A stretch of 64,000 nucleotides of DNA, from the NCBI GenBank assembly GCA_012934845.2, contig WNNJ02001567.1, forward strand, positions 1 through 64,000, given 5' to 3'. The notes under the pieces were generated by a model, which ran no database searches, was not told where the DNA came from, and was given only the letters and a program-made list of their open reading frames with translations. Origin of the DNA: Pomphorhynchus laevis (lineage: Eukaryota; Acanthocephala; Palaeacanthocephala; Echinorhynchida; Pomphorhynchidae). Shown piece by piece: positions 1-10,816 of this stretch. Each line of letters opens with the position of its first letter. Position 1 is the stretch's first letter. The position numbers and the translations under genes are program-made.

Positions 1-1600
1 CATCAAAAGGTCATGAAAAAGTTAGTTGAACCAGTCGCAAATAGAGTCTTCTTCGAATGTTCAAATCTTCATGGCCTCAAATCCAGCGGGATCTGATCCC
101 CCAACCAGTCCAACACGCCACCTTGCGACTAAACCAACCGGGGTCTTTCACCCCCCCCGAAGAGTCCAGTCGGTGCGGACTATGCTGGGTAAACGCGAGA
201 CGAGGAGCTTGAGAACCTAAGTCTTTGTTCTGAGGGACGTCCTCTTGAGAAGAAGACTAATCCCGAGTTAGCCCAAGTACCCCGAAGGTGCACTTGGGTT
301 TTCTCTTTCAACGACAGATGTTGGGCCTATTCCAGGGCCCATCTAGCTCTCGTCAGGATACGTTTAAGTCTATCCAGGTCAGCATTAGCTGACCTGGATA
401 GACTAAAACGTAATGTTCACCGTAATGGTGAACCCCAGATATTTTACTCGATTTGTGAAGGTAGGGAGTGGTTGATTAGTCAGGATGGAAGATAGAGCTG
501 AGAGTGCTAATCTCTTGAGTTTTTTCTTTGTCACAGGGGCGCCATTAAAGACAACCACCTGCGATTTGGAGGAGTTTAAAACAAGGTTTGAAAGGCAGTT
601 GATATTTTAATCTTGTAAAGAAACGGCAGATGTCAGAGACTACATCTTTGCACCTGCATCCAGAGAACATGGATGTGGTATCATCAGCATATACCACAAG
701 ATGATCGCGTTTGAATTTTTTGTATAGTTCAATAGAGGCAGCAAGATATAAGATTGGAGAAAGTGGGGAGCCTTGAGGCACACCCGTAATAGGGTAGAAC
801 TGACGTGCATCAGGGTCGTCTTCATAGAAGAATCGCTTGGTGTACAGCAATATTTCCACCCTGTTAACAATTCTCGCAGGCAACCCGAGGGACCTGAGAG
901 AAGTGATAACAAAAGGAATGGAAATGCGGTCAAATGCAGCCGAAAAGTCAAGAAAGACAGCCACAGCAAGCTGATGACTGTTATCTTGACAAAACTGTTG
1001 CACTTCGCCTATTGCTGAATGAATCGAGCGATCGTTTACGCACCCATGAAAACCTGGTAGGATTAAATTACGCCTACTTAGATGGTCGCGGATTTTACGC
1101 GCAAGCGCTTATTTGTAAATGGAGATGAGGTTGTTTAAAATTGAGATGGGCCGCCGATCTTTGGGACATGCAATAAATTTCCTTTTAGGTAAAAATACCC
1201 GCCGGCTAATATTGATGTTAGCAATGTCAGACGGGGACGCTAATAGCCTTGTTATGGCGACTTCCTTTCTCTGACTATCTGTCAAAAGCTGACAGATACG
1301 AGTGGAGAGTGGCGCGTGGGTTCTGGAGGTGCCCGGGAGTGGTCCCCAGGAGTTAAGGATATCTGTAACAGATAAGTCCCTACTCCTGAAGTCACACCAA
1401 GGCGGGATTGGTTGGGGTGATTGAGTGGCTCCATAATTGTGTAGGGATAGTGAATTATCCAAAACTTTATCAAGGCCTATTCTACTAATCTAACCTAAAG
1501 CTCTATCCTAACAACAGACAAACTTCTCTCTTTTGAATATCTTCCAGAAGGAAGACTGAGAAGGGCTAAGGCGAGAAATGCTTACATTGTCCCTACATTC
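1..1600 (-). mobile_element. LINE-A copy 1, 5'-truncated (ORF2 RT half)
   Basis: Minus-strand remnant of the main LINE family. It covers the reverse transcriptase and C-terminal part of ORF2. Translation shows the motif A string FSAAFDRISIPF, the motif B string GVPQGSPLSPILY and the catalytic box YADDTT near 670-700, with the C-terminal region toward base 60. It ends near 1600, where homology to copies 2 and 3 stops at the region before the palm, so about half of ORF2 and all of ORF1 are absent. Several frameshifts and stops break the frame. A local 23-bp inverted duplication sits at 361-410. The junction at 1600-1610 abuts the hammerhead array. Identification rests on close match to the better copy at 9545-13400. 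Confidence 0.88.
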
Positions 1601-2015
1601 TATGTGTATCACACATAAGATGACTGAGCATACGTAGCAACTTTGAATATTGCGAGAATAATTCGGTTCTATTTCTTGATCTGATGAGGATATATAGAAT
1701 GCTGCCTGGTGTTTATGCCTCTTCATGAGGAAAACATAGTGATATATTTATGAGTACACCAGTGAGTGTCCCAGGGCAGGTGTAACAACAAATTATATTT
1801 TATATATTTGCACACTTTTAAGTGTCCCTGTTAAACAGCATTTCTATTAAAAAGAATTTAGTGCCTGATGCATGGTTAAACTGTAATAGTCACTGCCATG
1901 CACAGAGCTTATGCTAAATTCCCTCCGATGATTCAGATTAAGGGTAGTTCTGTTTTTCGAGCTTTAAACACTGTTTCAGCGTGTATTAAGGTGCCTATGG
2001 ATGATTATTAAAGTC

Positions 2016-2057
2016 ACGGTACTGATGAGCTCTGTTAGAGCGAAACGCGTATACCGT
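2016..2057 (+). ncRNA. Type I hammerhead ribozyme, array unit 1
   Basis: Stem I is ACGGUA (2016-2021) with UACCGU (2052-2057). The core CUGAUGA is at 2022-2028. Stem II is GCUCU/AGAGC with loop GUU (2029-2041), followed directly by GAAA (2042-2045). Stem III is minimal, two base pairs (AC/GU) closing a GC loop. The cleavage triplet is GUA, so the predicted cut is between 2051 and 2052. All invariant core positions are present. The very short stem III is typical of hammerheads linked to Penelope-like elements and retrozymes, which are thought to act best as dimers or with stem I-stem II loop contacts. Confidence 0.9.
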
Positions 2058-2479
2058 TGTTGAAGTTTGTCGTCACACATAGGATGACTGAGCATACGTA
2101 GCGACTTTGAATATTGCGAGAATAATTCGGTTCTATTTTTTGATCTGATGAGGATAAATAGAATGCTGCCTGGTGTTTATGCCTCTTCATGAGGAAAACA
2201 TAGTGATATATTTATGAGTACACCAGTGAGTGTCCCAGGGCAGGTGTAACAACAAATTATATTTTATATATTTGCACACTTTTAAGTGTCCCTGTTAAAC
2301 AGCATTTCTATTAAAAAGAATTTAGTGCCTGATGCATGGCTAAACTGTAATAGTCACTGCCATGCACAGAGCTTATGCTAAATTCCCTCCGATGATTCAG
2401 ATTAAGGGTAGTTCTGTTTTTCGAGCTTTAAACACTGTTTCAGCGTGTATTAAGGTGCCTATGGATGATTATTAAAGTC

Positions 2480-2521
2480 ACGGTACTGATGAGCTCTGTT
2501 AGAGCGAAACGCGTATACCGT
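2480..2521 (+). ncRNA. Type I hammerhead ribozyme, array unit 2
   Basis: Same fold as unit 1. Stem I strands are 2480-2485 and 2516-2521, CUGAUGA is 2486-2492, stem II is followed by GAAA, and the predicted cut is 2515/2516. It lies 464 bp after the first ribozyme. Confidence 0.9.
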
Positions 2522-2936
2522 TGTTGAAGTTTGTCGTCACACATAGGATGACTGAGCATACGTAACGACTTTGAATATCGCAAGAATAATTCGGTTCTAT
2601 TTCTTGATCTGATGAGGATATATAGAATGCTGCCTGGTGTTTATGCCTCTTCATGAGGAAAACATAGTGATATATTTATGAGTACACCAATGAGTGTCCC
2701 AGGGCAGGTGTAACAACAAATTATATTTTATATATTTGCACACTTTTAAGTGTCCCTGTTAAACAGCATTTCTATTAAAAAGAATTTAGTGCCTGATGCA
2801 TGGTTAAACTGTAATAGTCACTGTCATGCACAGAGCTTATGCTAAATTCCCTCCGATGATTCAGATTAAGGGTAGTTCTGTTTTTCGAGCTTTAAACAAG
2901 CGTGTATTAAGGTGCCTATGGATGATTATTAAAGTC

Positions 2937-2978
2937 ACGGTACTGATGAGCTCTGTTAGAGCGAAACGCGTATACCGT
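2937..2978 (+). ncRNA. Type I hammerhead ribozyme, array unit 3
   Basis: Same fold as unit 1. Stem I strands are 2937-2942 and 2973-2978, CUGAUGA is 2943-2949, and the predicted cut is 2972/2973. It lies 457 bp after the second ribozyme because the unit carries a 7-bp deletion outside the ribozyme. The core is unchanged in all three units. Confidence 0.9.
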
Positions 2979-3333
2979 TGTTGAAGTTTGTCGTCACACA
3001 TAGGATGACTGAGCATACGTAGCGACTTTGAATATTGTGAGAATAATTAGGTTCTATTTCTTGATCTGATGAGGATATATAGAATGCTGCCTGGTGTTTA
3101 TGCCTCTTCATGAGGAAAACATAGTGATATATTTATGAGTACACCAGTGAGTGTCCCAGGGCAGGTGTAACAACAAATTATATTTTATATATTTGCACAC
3201 TTTTAAGTGTCCCTGTTAAACAGCATTTCTATTAAAAAGAATTTAGTGCCTGATGCATGGTTAAACTGTAATAGTCACTGCCATGCACAGAGCTTATGCT
3301 AAATTCCCTCCGATGATTCATAATAAGGGTAGT

Positions 3334-4704
3334 ATATTGAGTGATTTAGCTGTAACTGACTATAAACAAATTCAATTAGACGGGGTAAACACTACCTTTA
3401 AATCCTTGAAAAGGAGAATAAAATCGAGTTTTGAACGCGGTAGTAAGTACCGGAGGATTAAGGAGAGTATGGAGGAGGCAGAGACAATTCAGAACACTGC
3501 AGGTATGTCCTTGATACTTTCTATTAACAAAACATGCTTTACCCTATTAAAAGGGAACAATTTATACTCAAAATTGCATTTGATAGCAATGAGCAAAAAA
3601 GTAATTGGCTAAAAGAACATCACATTTGGAGATCTAAATATAAAATAGGATCAGTCCTTTTCAAATATATTAGGAATACGGGGTACTTTACTAAGATTGC
3701 ATTCTGCTCCTCTACTTTAAAGGATGAATACATAAATGCAATGGGCAATAAGGGGGTGGGCTTATTTACGGATCTATCACCTCAAATTACAGGTATGATG
3801 ACCAATATTCTTAATTACGTCTTAACTGAATAAGTAAAGTCATTATGTGTTCGTTTCGGATGTCATTTCGTGAGGTGGGGAAAAGACAGACCTTACGGTG
3901 ACAGATCAGCAATAATTAGAGGAGAGCATTCAAAGATAAATGAATTAATAAGAGTAAGACCTGGACTTGGTAGACAGGAAGTTGGCATTTTTACGTTTAG
4001 CAATAAAATGACGGAATGGACCTTCCCCCAATGCTTTAACTGCAAGAGTTAGGGTCATTTTTCATCAATGTGTAATATTCATCATGCCAATTGTGTACAT
4101 TGTGGGGAAACTCACGCCTCCATCTCATGCACCTCTAGGCACAAAATTTGCTGCGTCAATTGTAAGGGTGAGCATAAGGTTTATAATCACGAATGACCGG
4201 CATTTAAAGAATATATATCCTCATTAGGTACGCCAAATCCAAAACAAGGTAATCAAAACCGGACCTTTTCCACAGTGATCAGCAGTGAGAACCCTTACTT
4301 TACTAGACTCATCTCATTAGAAAGGAAAATTGATGAACAACAAATATTGATCAATAAACTCTTAGGAACTTTTAATTCTCTATGTACGACTTTTTCCGCA
4401 GATATAAAGAATAACTCAAATATGGAAGATTTGGTGTTAGACTCAAATAATAGTTTAATGGAGTGGGAAGCGACTTAAGTTCCAAATTATGATATGGCGA
4501 AAAACAAAAAGAACAATTTTAGGAGAGCTTAACAATTTTCACACTCATTTAGAGAATGACTCCGATAGTGCAAATATGGTAGATGAGTTTAGCACGATTA
4601 GTGTCATACATCATTCCAACGTTAAAGTAAATACCAACGGTACCGACAAACCGGAGGTATCGCAAAATACGTCTAAAAAAGCTGGTGCGTCTAGCTGTAA
4701 ATAA
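3334..4704 (+). pseudogene. LINE-B ORF1 (CCHC nucleic-acid-binding protein), broken
   Basis: Decayed ORF1 of LINE-B. The first third (to about 3612) is rich in lysine and arginine. The middle carries blocks such as YKIGSVLFKYIRNTGYF. Around 4035-4190 there is a run of knuckle-like spacings (CFNCKS then GHFSSMC, CVHCGETHASISC, CVNCKGEH), interrupted by in-frame stops. ORF1 proteins of this class coat the element RNA. The likely start is unclear: an ATG at 3283 lies inside the hammerhead unit, so the element either begins there or has lost its own start. At least three frame breaks are visible. Confidence 0.7.
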
Positions 4705-4713
4705 TAAATTAAA

Positions 4714-7264
4714 ATGAATATAAACGATAACGCACTGAATATTAATTCATGGAATTGTATTCACGAAGAATATAAGTATCCTACTAAAAAGAATCAAAAT
4801 TGACATAGCTTTACTTCAAGAAGTTAGATCATCCTGTATGATTAATAATACAATGTTCTCATATGATTTCTCGGTTTATCATAATGGAGTGTACTCGGAG
4901 CTCGGGCTTTGTTCCATTTTCTCTAAGAATTTGGCTTCACGATTTGAATTTAGTGTTAAGGAATAATGGGGTTCTATCCTGGCAGTTTCATGTATGGTTA
5001 ATAAGACTATGTTGACTATTGCCAATACATATATTAAACATAAGGCCTGGAGAAATAAAGTAAGCAGGAAGGAGGTACTTTATGAAATGTCAAAAATAAT
5101 GGAATGAATGTGGCTTGGATGGTGGGAAACTTTAATGATAATCGGGCTGGACGCACTTCCGGTTTCTTAAGAGACAAAGCTTTGACCATTATTCCTGATC
5201 TCCCAACCTTCTTTAATTCGAAGAACACTTCAGGCACATACCTTGACCTGGCGCTAGTTAATGGTAGGTACTTAAAATTTGGGCTGGATTGGGTTTCGAA
5301 TATAGATCCGGAGATACATGACTGTGGTCATGAAGCGGTATTATGGTCTAATAGTACGCGTAATGTATATAAAGAAATATTCACTCCATCTGTTCAAGAT
5401 ATGATGACATTTAATCTCAACATGAAACTTTTTAGCGTAAGCCACACCTCAAACACAAGCATTAAGGTCGTTTCCGACTTCTTGTGGGTTCAAAGCAAAA
5501 AACTGTACAAATCAACCCCTTTGTTTCCAAAATACCCTTGCAAAATCTTTAAACTGAGAAAGAAGCTGTGGCAAGCTAAATTTTGGAATGATACTAAAAA
5601 AGCAGAAAGCTTGCTCAACGAGGTTACGGGGATTAGAGTGAAAGCGAATATTGATAGACTAAAGACGTCAGTGAAGTACTCTAAACAATGGTGGAACGTA
5701 ATTAAAGGTAATAAATTCAAAAATTGGAAGGATCTTGCAACAGAGTGGATAAAAAAGAAGGTTGCGAATCAGTTCTTATGATGCTAAAGAAAACTCATAT
5801 TGCAAACTGCTCGAGACTTGCCCCTAAGTTACCTCCATGCTCTTCTTTGTTGAACCGGAGAATTAGTGGCGATGATATTTCAGTGGATGATTTGATTAGA
5901 GCCTGGCCACATTTAGCTAAGATATCTTCGAATGGTATCTTTGTACCGGCAGCGGCGATTAAACTACTAAAATCTTGACAACAGAAAGTTGGTTGCTTCC
6001 AATATGCTAGATCAGAATGATGAGGATTGGATACTGATTGGTCAGGGCAACAATATCTTCATTCCAAAAGGTCTAAGAGTTTCCAGTCCAAAGAATGTCA
6101 GACCAATCACTTTGTCGAACAGCCTTCTTATGATCTATGAGAGGGCATTATCTAGGAAAGTGATGGAATTTTGCCTAGATAGACAAATATTCCCAACAAA
6201 TAACTACGGCTTTCAACCTCACAAGGACTCCACATTAGCAGTACGTTCACTACAGGAATTCATGGCTGGTTGTAACTACGGAGGGATGATATTATACTCA
6301 CTTGACTTCTCAGCGGCGTTCGATAACATTGAGCATGAAGCCATCTTCGAGGCTCTAGATACATTTGAAGTTCCCTCAGTTTTAGTACAGAGAATTACTT
6401 CATGCATTTTAGGAAGATCTGCAAAACCGATTGATGGAGATGGCCCATTTCTATTTCTGGATAAGGGAGTACCGCATGGATCGCCACTCTCACCCATACT
6501 TTTTTACTGGCTACAATAAAATTAACAGAAGGTCTGCAAAAGGCTGGTAAAATACACATTGTGACCTATGCTGATGATATTTCAATTGCCTTTAAAAGAT
6601 ACACAAATGCAGCTAGAATGAAAAAAATTATAAGAGAAACGATTGATAAGATTTCCGAGAGAGCGGAGCTTTTGGGTCTCCATCTTAATAGTGGGAAATG
6701 CAAACATTTGTTCTATAAAGTTAGAAAGAAATCGGCATTTGAACGTTATAAGCTGTTTAGAATTAGAGAAAAAGACATCTGAGAATTATTGTGAGCTACT
6801 TCTCTCCTACATTATCTCATAGGAAGGATCTTCATTGTGCATGTAAATTGTATAAGAAAGGACTGAACTTAGCCTCAAAGGCTCTTGGTTGGTTAGCAAA
6901 CTTTTGGGAGGCGAGAAACATTGCCAAAGCCTTTTGTAGTTCCGGTATGGTATTTTATGCCAGAAATCGCCCGCCGGAACAGCGAATTCAATTTGTTGTT
7001 AAACTTGCGGAACAAATAACAAAAAAGAATTGGGGAGTATAAGGTATTATGCTAACCTTGGAGGTAGTGGAAACCTTTTTGTATAGAGTTCTGTGGAAAA
7101 ATCGCAACTTAAAGAAATTAAAAGTTAACAAAAATAAACGCATCTATTTCCTAAACCATCTTTGGACAACGAATAAGTTAGATACTGCAGATATTTTGCG
7201 TTTTTTAGGTACCGACTCTGCCTCCTCACCTCCAAGCAAAGACACAATGATTGAAGATTTTTGA
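4714..7264 (+). pseudogene. LINE-B ORF2 (endonuclease-reverse transcriptase), broken
   Basis: Decayed ORF2. The endonuclease domain opens with NINSWNC and retains the GNFNDNRAGR loop, where active copies usually have GDFN, so the catalytic Asp appears substituted by Asn. A 225-codon open stretch covers 5104-5781. The RT palm is at about 6060-6760 with SLDFSAAFDN, GVPHGSPLSPILF and TYADDISIAF. After the palm, PPEQRIQF near 6975 matches the thumb block of LINE-A (PPEQRLRF), supporting common ancestry. Frame changes occur near 5780, 5980, 6510 and 6780. The product would nick DNA and prime reverse transcription on the target; this copy cannot. Confidence 0.8.
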
Positions 7265-7574
7265 CACGGCCTAAAAAGTGAAGTAAGACTTTCATGAGTT
7301 ATGTCTGTATCAGTGCATGGAAGATGACTCACGAATGCAAGGGAATTTCACCACTCCGAAATGGAGTATCCTGGAAGCTCTTTAGCTCACACTTATTACG
7401 TCTCTGCGAGGATCTTGCATATTATGCTGTATTATTACATCGTTACGATATACTACCTTATTCCGGCTGATATACGTTTAAGTTTGTTTGATTTCTTTCA
7501 TTCGGCAACTTTTATGTTTAATGTAATTGTTCAACTTCAATAACCGAAAAAGGCCGCTGTTGAGGATTCTGGTT

Positions 7575-8135
7575 TACGAATTCAGCCATATATAACTTTA
7601 AAAGTAATCAAATTGACTCAACAATTAGCAATACATATTTAGTGCAGTTCGGCCGAAGCCTTTTTTAATCTAAAATATTAGCACATCATACATTAAAAAG
7701 ATAGCAAAGAAAAATTAACAATAAAATCAACTGAAATTAAGTAATATCTCTCCAAGTAAACGGGAACTCGTCATTTAAACCATATGGACCATATGATCTT
7801 AATTTTACAATTAAAGTAAGCTCCCGTACTTTTCTCCGTTTTTCGTCCTCTTGATTAGACAAAGTTTTTCGTCCTTTTAAAAAGAGCTGGAGCTTACATT
7901 AATTAGAAAATTAAGATCAGATGATCCATATGGTTTAAACGACGGATTCTCATTTACTTGGAGAGATATTACTTAATTTCAGTTGCTTTTATTATTTTTG
8001 TCTTTTTCCTTCGCTATCTTTTTAATGTATGCTGTGCTAATATTTTAGATTGAAAAAAGCCTTGGCTGAAACATCAATAAATCTGTATTGCTAATCGTTA
8101 AGTCAATGTGATTACTTATAAAGTTATAAATAATA
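7575..8135. repeat. Foldback element with ~200-bp inverted arms
   Basis: Sequence from about 7575 to 7770 reappears in reverse complement from about 7945 to 8135, with arms estimated by eye at 80-85 percent identical. The spacer again contains partly complementary AT-rich blocks around CATATGG. Each arm holds a GC-rich mini-hairpin followed by GAA(A)C (near 7650 and 8065), reminiscent of the stem II-GAAAC half of hammerheads at PLE ends. It may be two PLE ends in inverted orientation rather than a DNA-transposon MITE. No ORF. Confidence 0.6.
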
Positions 8136-9540
8136 TCAATTTATCAATAGTAATATAAAGACTTTTAATTACATAATTATTGTTAAAATTCTTATAAATA
8201 ATGTAATACAAAAATGAAGTAAGAACTTGTTACACGAGCAAAGACAAAATTTAACAATCGACGTTTTTTACTGCTGCAAAACGACGGAACAAAATAAGTT
8301 TTTATACATACGGTTATGCTGTCAAATAGCGGTTAATGTTTCATCAGTAAAGTTAGCGGTTAACGTTTCATCGGTGAATTGACCGCAGCTTTGCATTCGC
8401 CAGCATTTGAGAACAATGAATTATGACGAGACATAACAATACCATTAACAACGCATCCAGAAACAATTACATCGATTTAACAGAACTTTTCGATGATGAA
8501 TTCCGCCGACTTCAAATTTTAAATAAATTTTATTTTCGTCATGAAAATAAAATTTAACTATTATTATATTATTAGAATATAACTATTATGTTAATTAAAA
8601 CATAAGAGTAAATGGTTTTAAGTTTCGTTTGTAATTATGTTTTATATATCCATAAAACCTAATTTTATTATTTCAGTGTGTAATTCAGTATCGGATAATT
8701 TTTTTTAATATTTTTATGATACCGCTGTTAAAAAAGATCTATATTTACTGCATTCACAAGCTTAAACAACTAGTCGTTACGTCATTATTTTTGAGATAAA
8801 ATAAGAAACAAATTAAAAATTATATCAAATTTATCGACCCTATCACCTAAAGAACTTACAACAAATAATCGACATTTTTAACATTTTATGCATGTAATTT
8901 AAAGTATACAGTAAGTTACTCAAAGTATACTTTAAGTTAATAGATTCCTATTAATTGATTTAAGTTTATTAATTTAAGTCAGTTGACTTCTTAATTATTA
9001 TAATATTCAGATTTATATATTTTGATTATACGTTATGCTACAGTTTTGTGTAACATGTGTGTCCATCTCAGAAAGAATTTCATAACTTAAATTTATAAAA
9101 TGGTAATATTTTCAAGATGTGGCCTACGATCACTACTGTCAAGTATTTGCCTGATAAAAATTATTGATTAGCTATTGCGGTGTTTACTTATAATATTATT
9201 GTAGCTGTAATCTATCGGTTTATTTATGTGCTTTATTGTTATCGATTATGTAAAAGACCGTCCATAAAAATCTATTAACGGAGATGGTACTTATTGCCTG
9301 AAAGGCGTTAATGCTCTCTTGATAGTATGACAGTTGTAATGATCGAAATCGTTATCTGCACTCATGCATTCAATAGGATGAATATAACATTATATGGAGC
9401 TTTGACACATTTACATGTGTTAATTTGCCTGTTTTTCCAGCACTCGATAAAAATAACCAAAATCCACAAAGACAACAAGTGTTCATAATATTGCCAACTT
9501 ATATAATTTAGTAAAAATTTCGTAATAACAATACAAAATT
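8136..9540. other. AT-rich spacer
   Basis: No coding signal was found on either strand. A 27-bp unit (containing GCGGTTAAYGTTTCATC) occurs twice in tandem at about 8333-8388. Otherwise there are only short AT-rich inverted repeats such as the AAGTATAC pairs near 8905-8935. Confidence 0.6.
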
Positions 9541-9567
9541 TATTTACAAAGATTTAGCGAACAAAAC

Positions 9568-10783
9568 ATGCAGTCACATCCTTCAAAGGTTACAATTTCC
9601 AATAAATATTTTCACAATTTCCAAGGAGAGAACATGGTGAGTTTCGATACTTCTACAACGATAACTCCAACTTTTAAGGTCAGTAACTTTTTGTGTTCAT
9701 CAAATGATGGGGAGGAACTTCCCCCCCATCCCGAAAATGAAGAACTTAATCATCATTAAGCCTACAAAACCTATAGCTAAAGATCAATTATACAACATTT
9801 TTTACGAGATTTTGCTAAAATTTACAAGAACAGAGTTCTTTTCAACAAAGTAAAACTTTTTCCAGTGGGAGATTAAAATCTCCTTTGTATCTTCAGACCT
9901 ACTAACTACTTATTCTGACTTCTCAAATAATCTCAAAGAACAAGGGGATATAATTATTAAGTCTATTATGGCGTCATTAAAAATAAATAACCTTCCTTGC
10001 TCGTTAGAAGACGAAGATAAAAAAGTACTTATGGACAGATTCCAGGTTTCCAATCTACGACAATTACTGGGTAGGGATGGTAACCCTATACAGGTAGGAT
10101 TCTGTTCCGCCTCTGTCGACAGAGCGGAAATTCTCTCTAAATCGGCATCAAACCCTTTCATGAGATTTAATCTTCACTTTTCGATTGTGGACATTGACGA
10201 GTTCCCCTACCCCCACTGCAACCGATGTCACAAATGGGGGCACTGGGCCTCGAGCTGCAATAAGACGCCCACATTTGGTTCGTGTGGATCCGCCACATGT
10301 TCTTCCCTTTCTTCCAACGACTCCTGCAAGGCCATTCCATCGTGTACAAACTGCGGAGGAAGTTATCCGGCTTGGCGCAGGTCCTGTCTCAAGTTTAAGG
10401 CGTACAAAGCTCAATTTGTTCGACCGTCCAAAACAAAAACATCCACCTCCTATTCAAACATCGCAGGTCCACAGCGGATGGACGATTCTGAGATCACTAA
10501 ATTGATGGACCTAAAAAAAGAAGCATCACACAAGAGGCTAGAAAATTTCATCGTGATGGTCATTGGGGCCGTTAACACGAATCCTACAGTGCCAGCACAA
10601 CCGAATATTCCTGTATCGAAGAAAAGGGGAGGCTCGGCCCATCCCGTCCCCTTCCAATCAAGATCGGGAAGCTCCTCAAGAGCAATAAAGGGGGAAATAA
10701 AGATATTGGCCAGGGGCAAGTACCGAACCCCTAGCGAGGCTAGTGGCGGGAAGGATAACCTTCCTGTACCTAGCTCTGTCTAG
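9568..10783 (+). pseudogene. LINE-A ORF1 (CCHC RNA-binding protein), frameshifted
   Basis: ORF1 of copy 2. The N-terminal part (9568-9759) ends at a frameshift near a C run at 9721-9727; the rest continues in other frames to 9968-10783. The C-terminal half holds a canonical knuckle CNRCHKWGHWASSC (C-x2-C-x4-H-x4-C, about 10218-10259) and a second, CTNCGGSYPAWRRSC, where the usual His is Tyr (copy 3 has CGGAHPAW there). ORF1 proteins of this type form the ribonucleoprotein with the element RNA. It lies 5' of ORF2 with about 30 bp between them. The Tyr substitution and the frameshifts make this copy non-functional in ORF1. Confidence 0.85.
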
Positions 10784-10816
10784 GTAGGCAATCCCCCATC
10801 CAACTAATCCATCACA

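Larger units (their letters stand above)
1610..3333 (+). repeat. Tandem array of ~464-bp hammerhead ribozyme monomers (retrozyme-like)
   Basis: Four head-to-tail units start at 1610, 2074, 2538 and 2995. The first two are 464 bp, the third is 457 bp because of a 7-bp deletion near 2897, and the fourth is cut off at about 3333. Units differ by only a few substitutions each, so the array is young or homogenised. There is no meaningful ORF. Each of the three complete units carries one type I hammerhead just before the unit boundary, in the same orientation. Transcription through the array followed by self-cleavage would release linear RNAs of 464 and 457 nt. Non-coding tandem repeats with one minimal type I hammerhead per unit are the hallmark of metazoan retrozymes, though those usually run somewhat shorter. 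An alternative is that the array is a repeated 5' UTR of the LINE that follows. Confidence 0.9.
3334..7550 (+). mobile_element. LINE-B copy, degraded, two-ORF jockey/I-like
   Basis: A second LINE family, distantly related to LINE-A. ORF1 runs from about 3334 to 4700 with cysteine-histidine knuckles near 4035-4190. ORF2 starts near 4714 with apurinic-type endonuclease remnants (NSWNC near 4745, GNFNDNRAGR near 5125) and continues to a reverse transcriptase: motif A SLDFSAAFDN near 6300, motif B GVPHGSPLSPILF near 6465, catalytic YADD near 6567. Both ORFs carry several frameshifts and stops, so the copy is dead. No RNase H domain is seen after the RT. Its 5' end is continuous with the truncated fourth hammerhead unit, with no intervening spacer. 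Confidence 0.85.

Noticed and set aside
8333-8388. CRISPR-like or regulatory direct repeats
   Set aside because: Only two 27-bp copies with no spacers, in a eukaryotic AT-rich spacer. A simple tandem duplication is sufficient.
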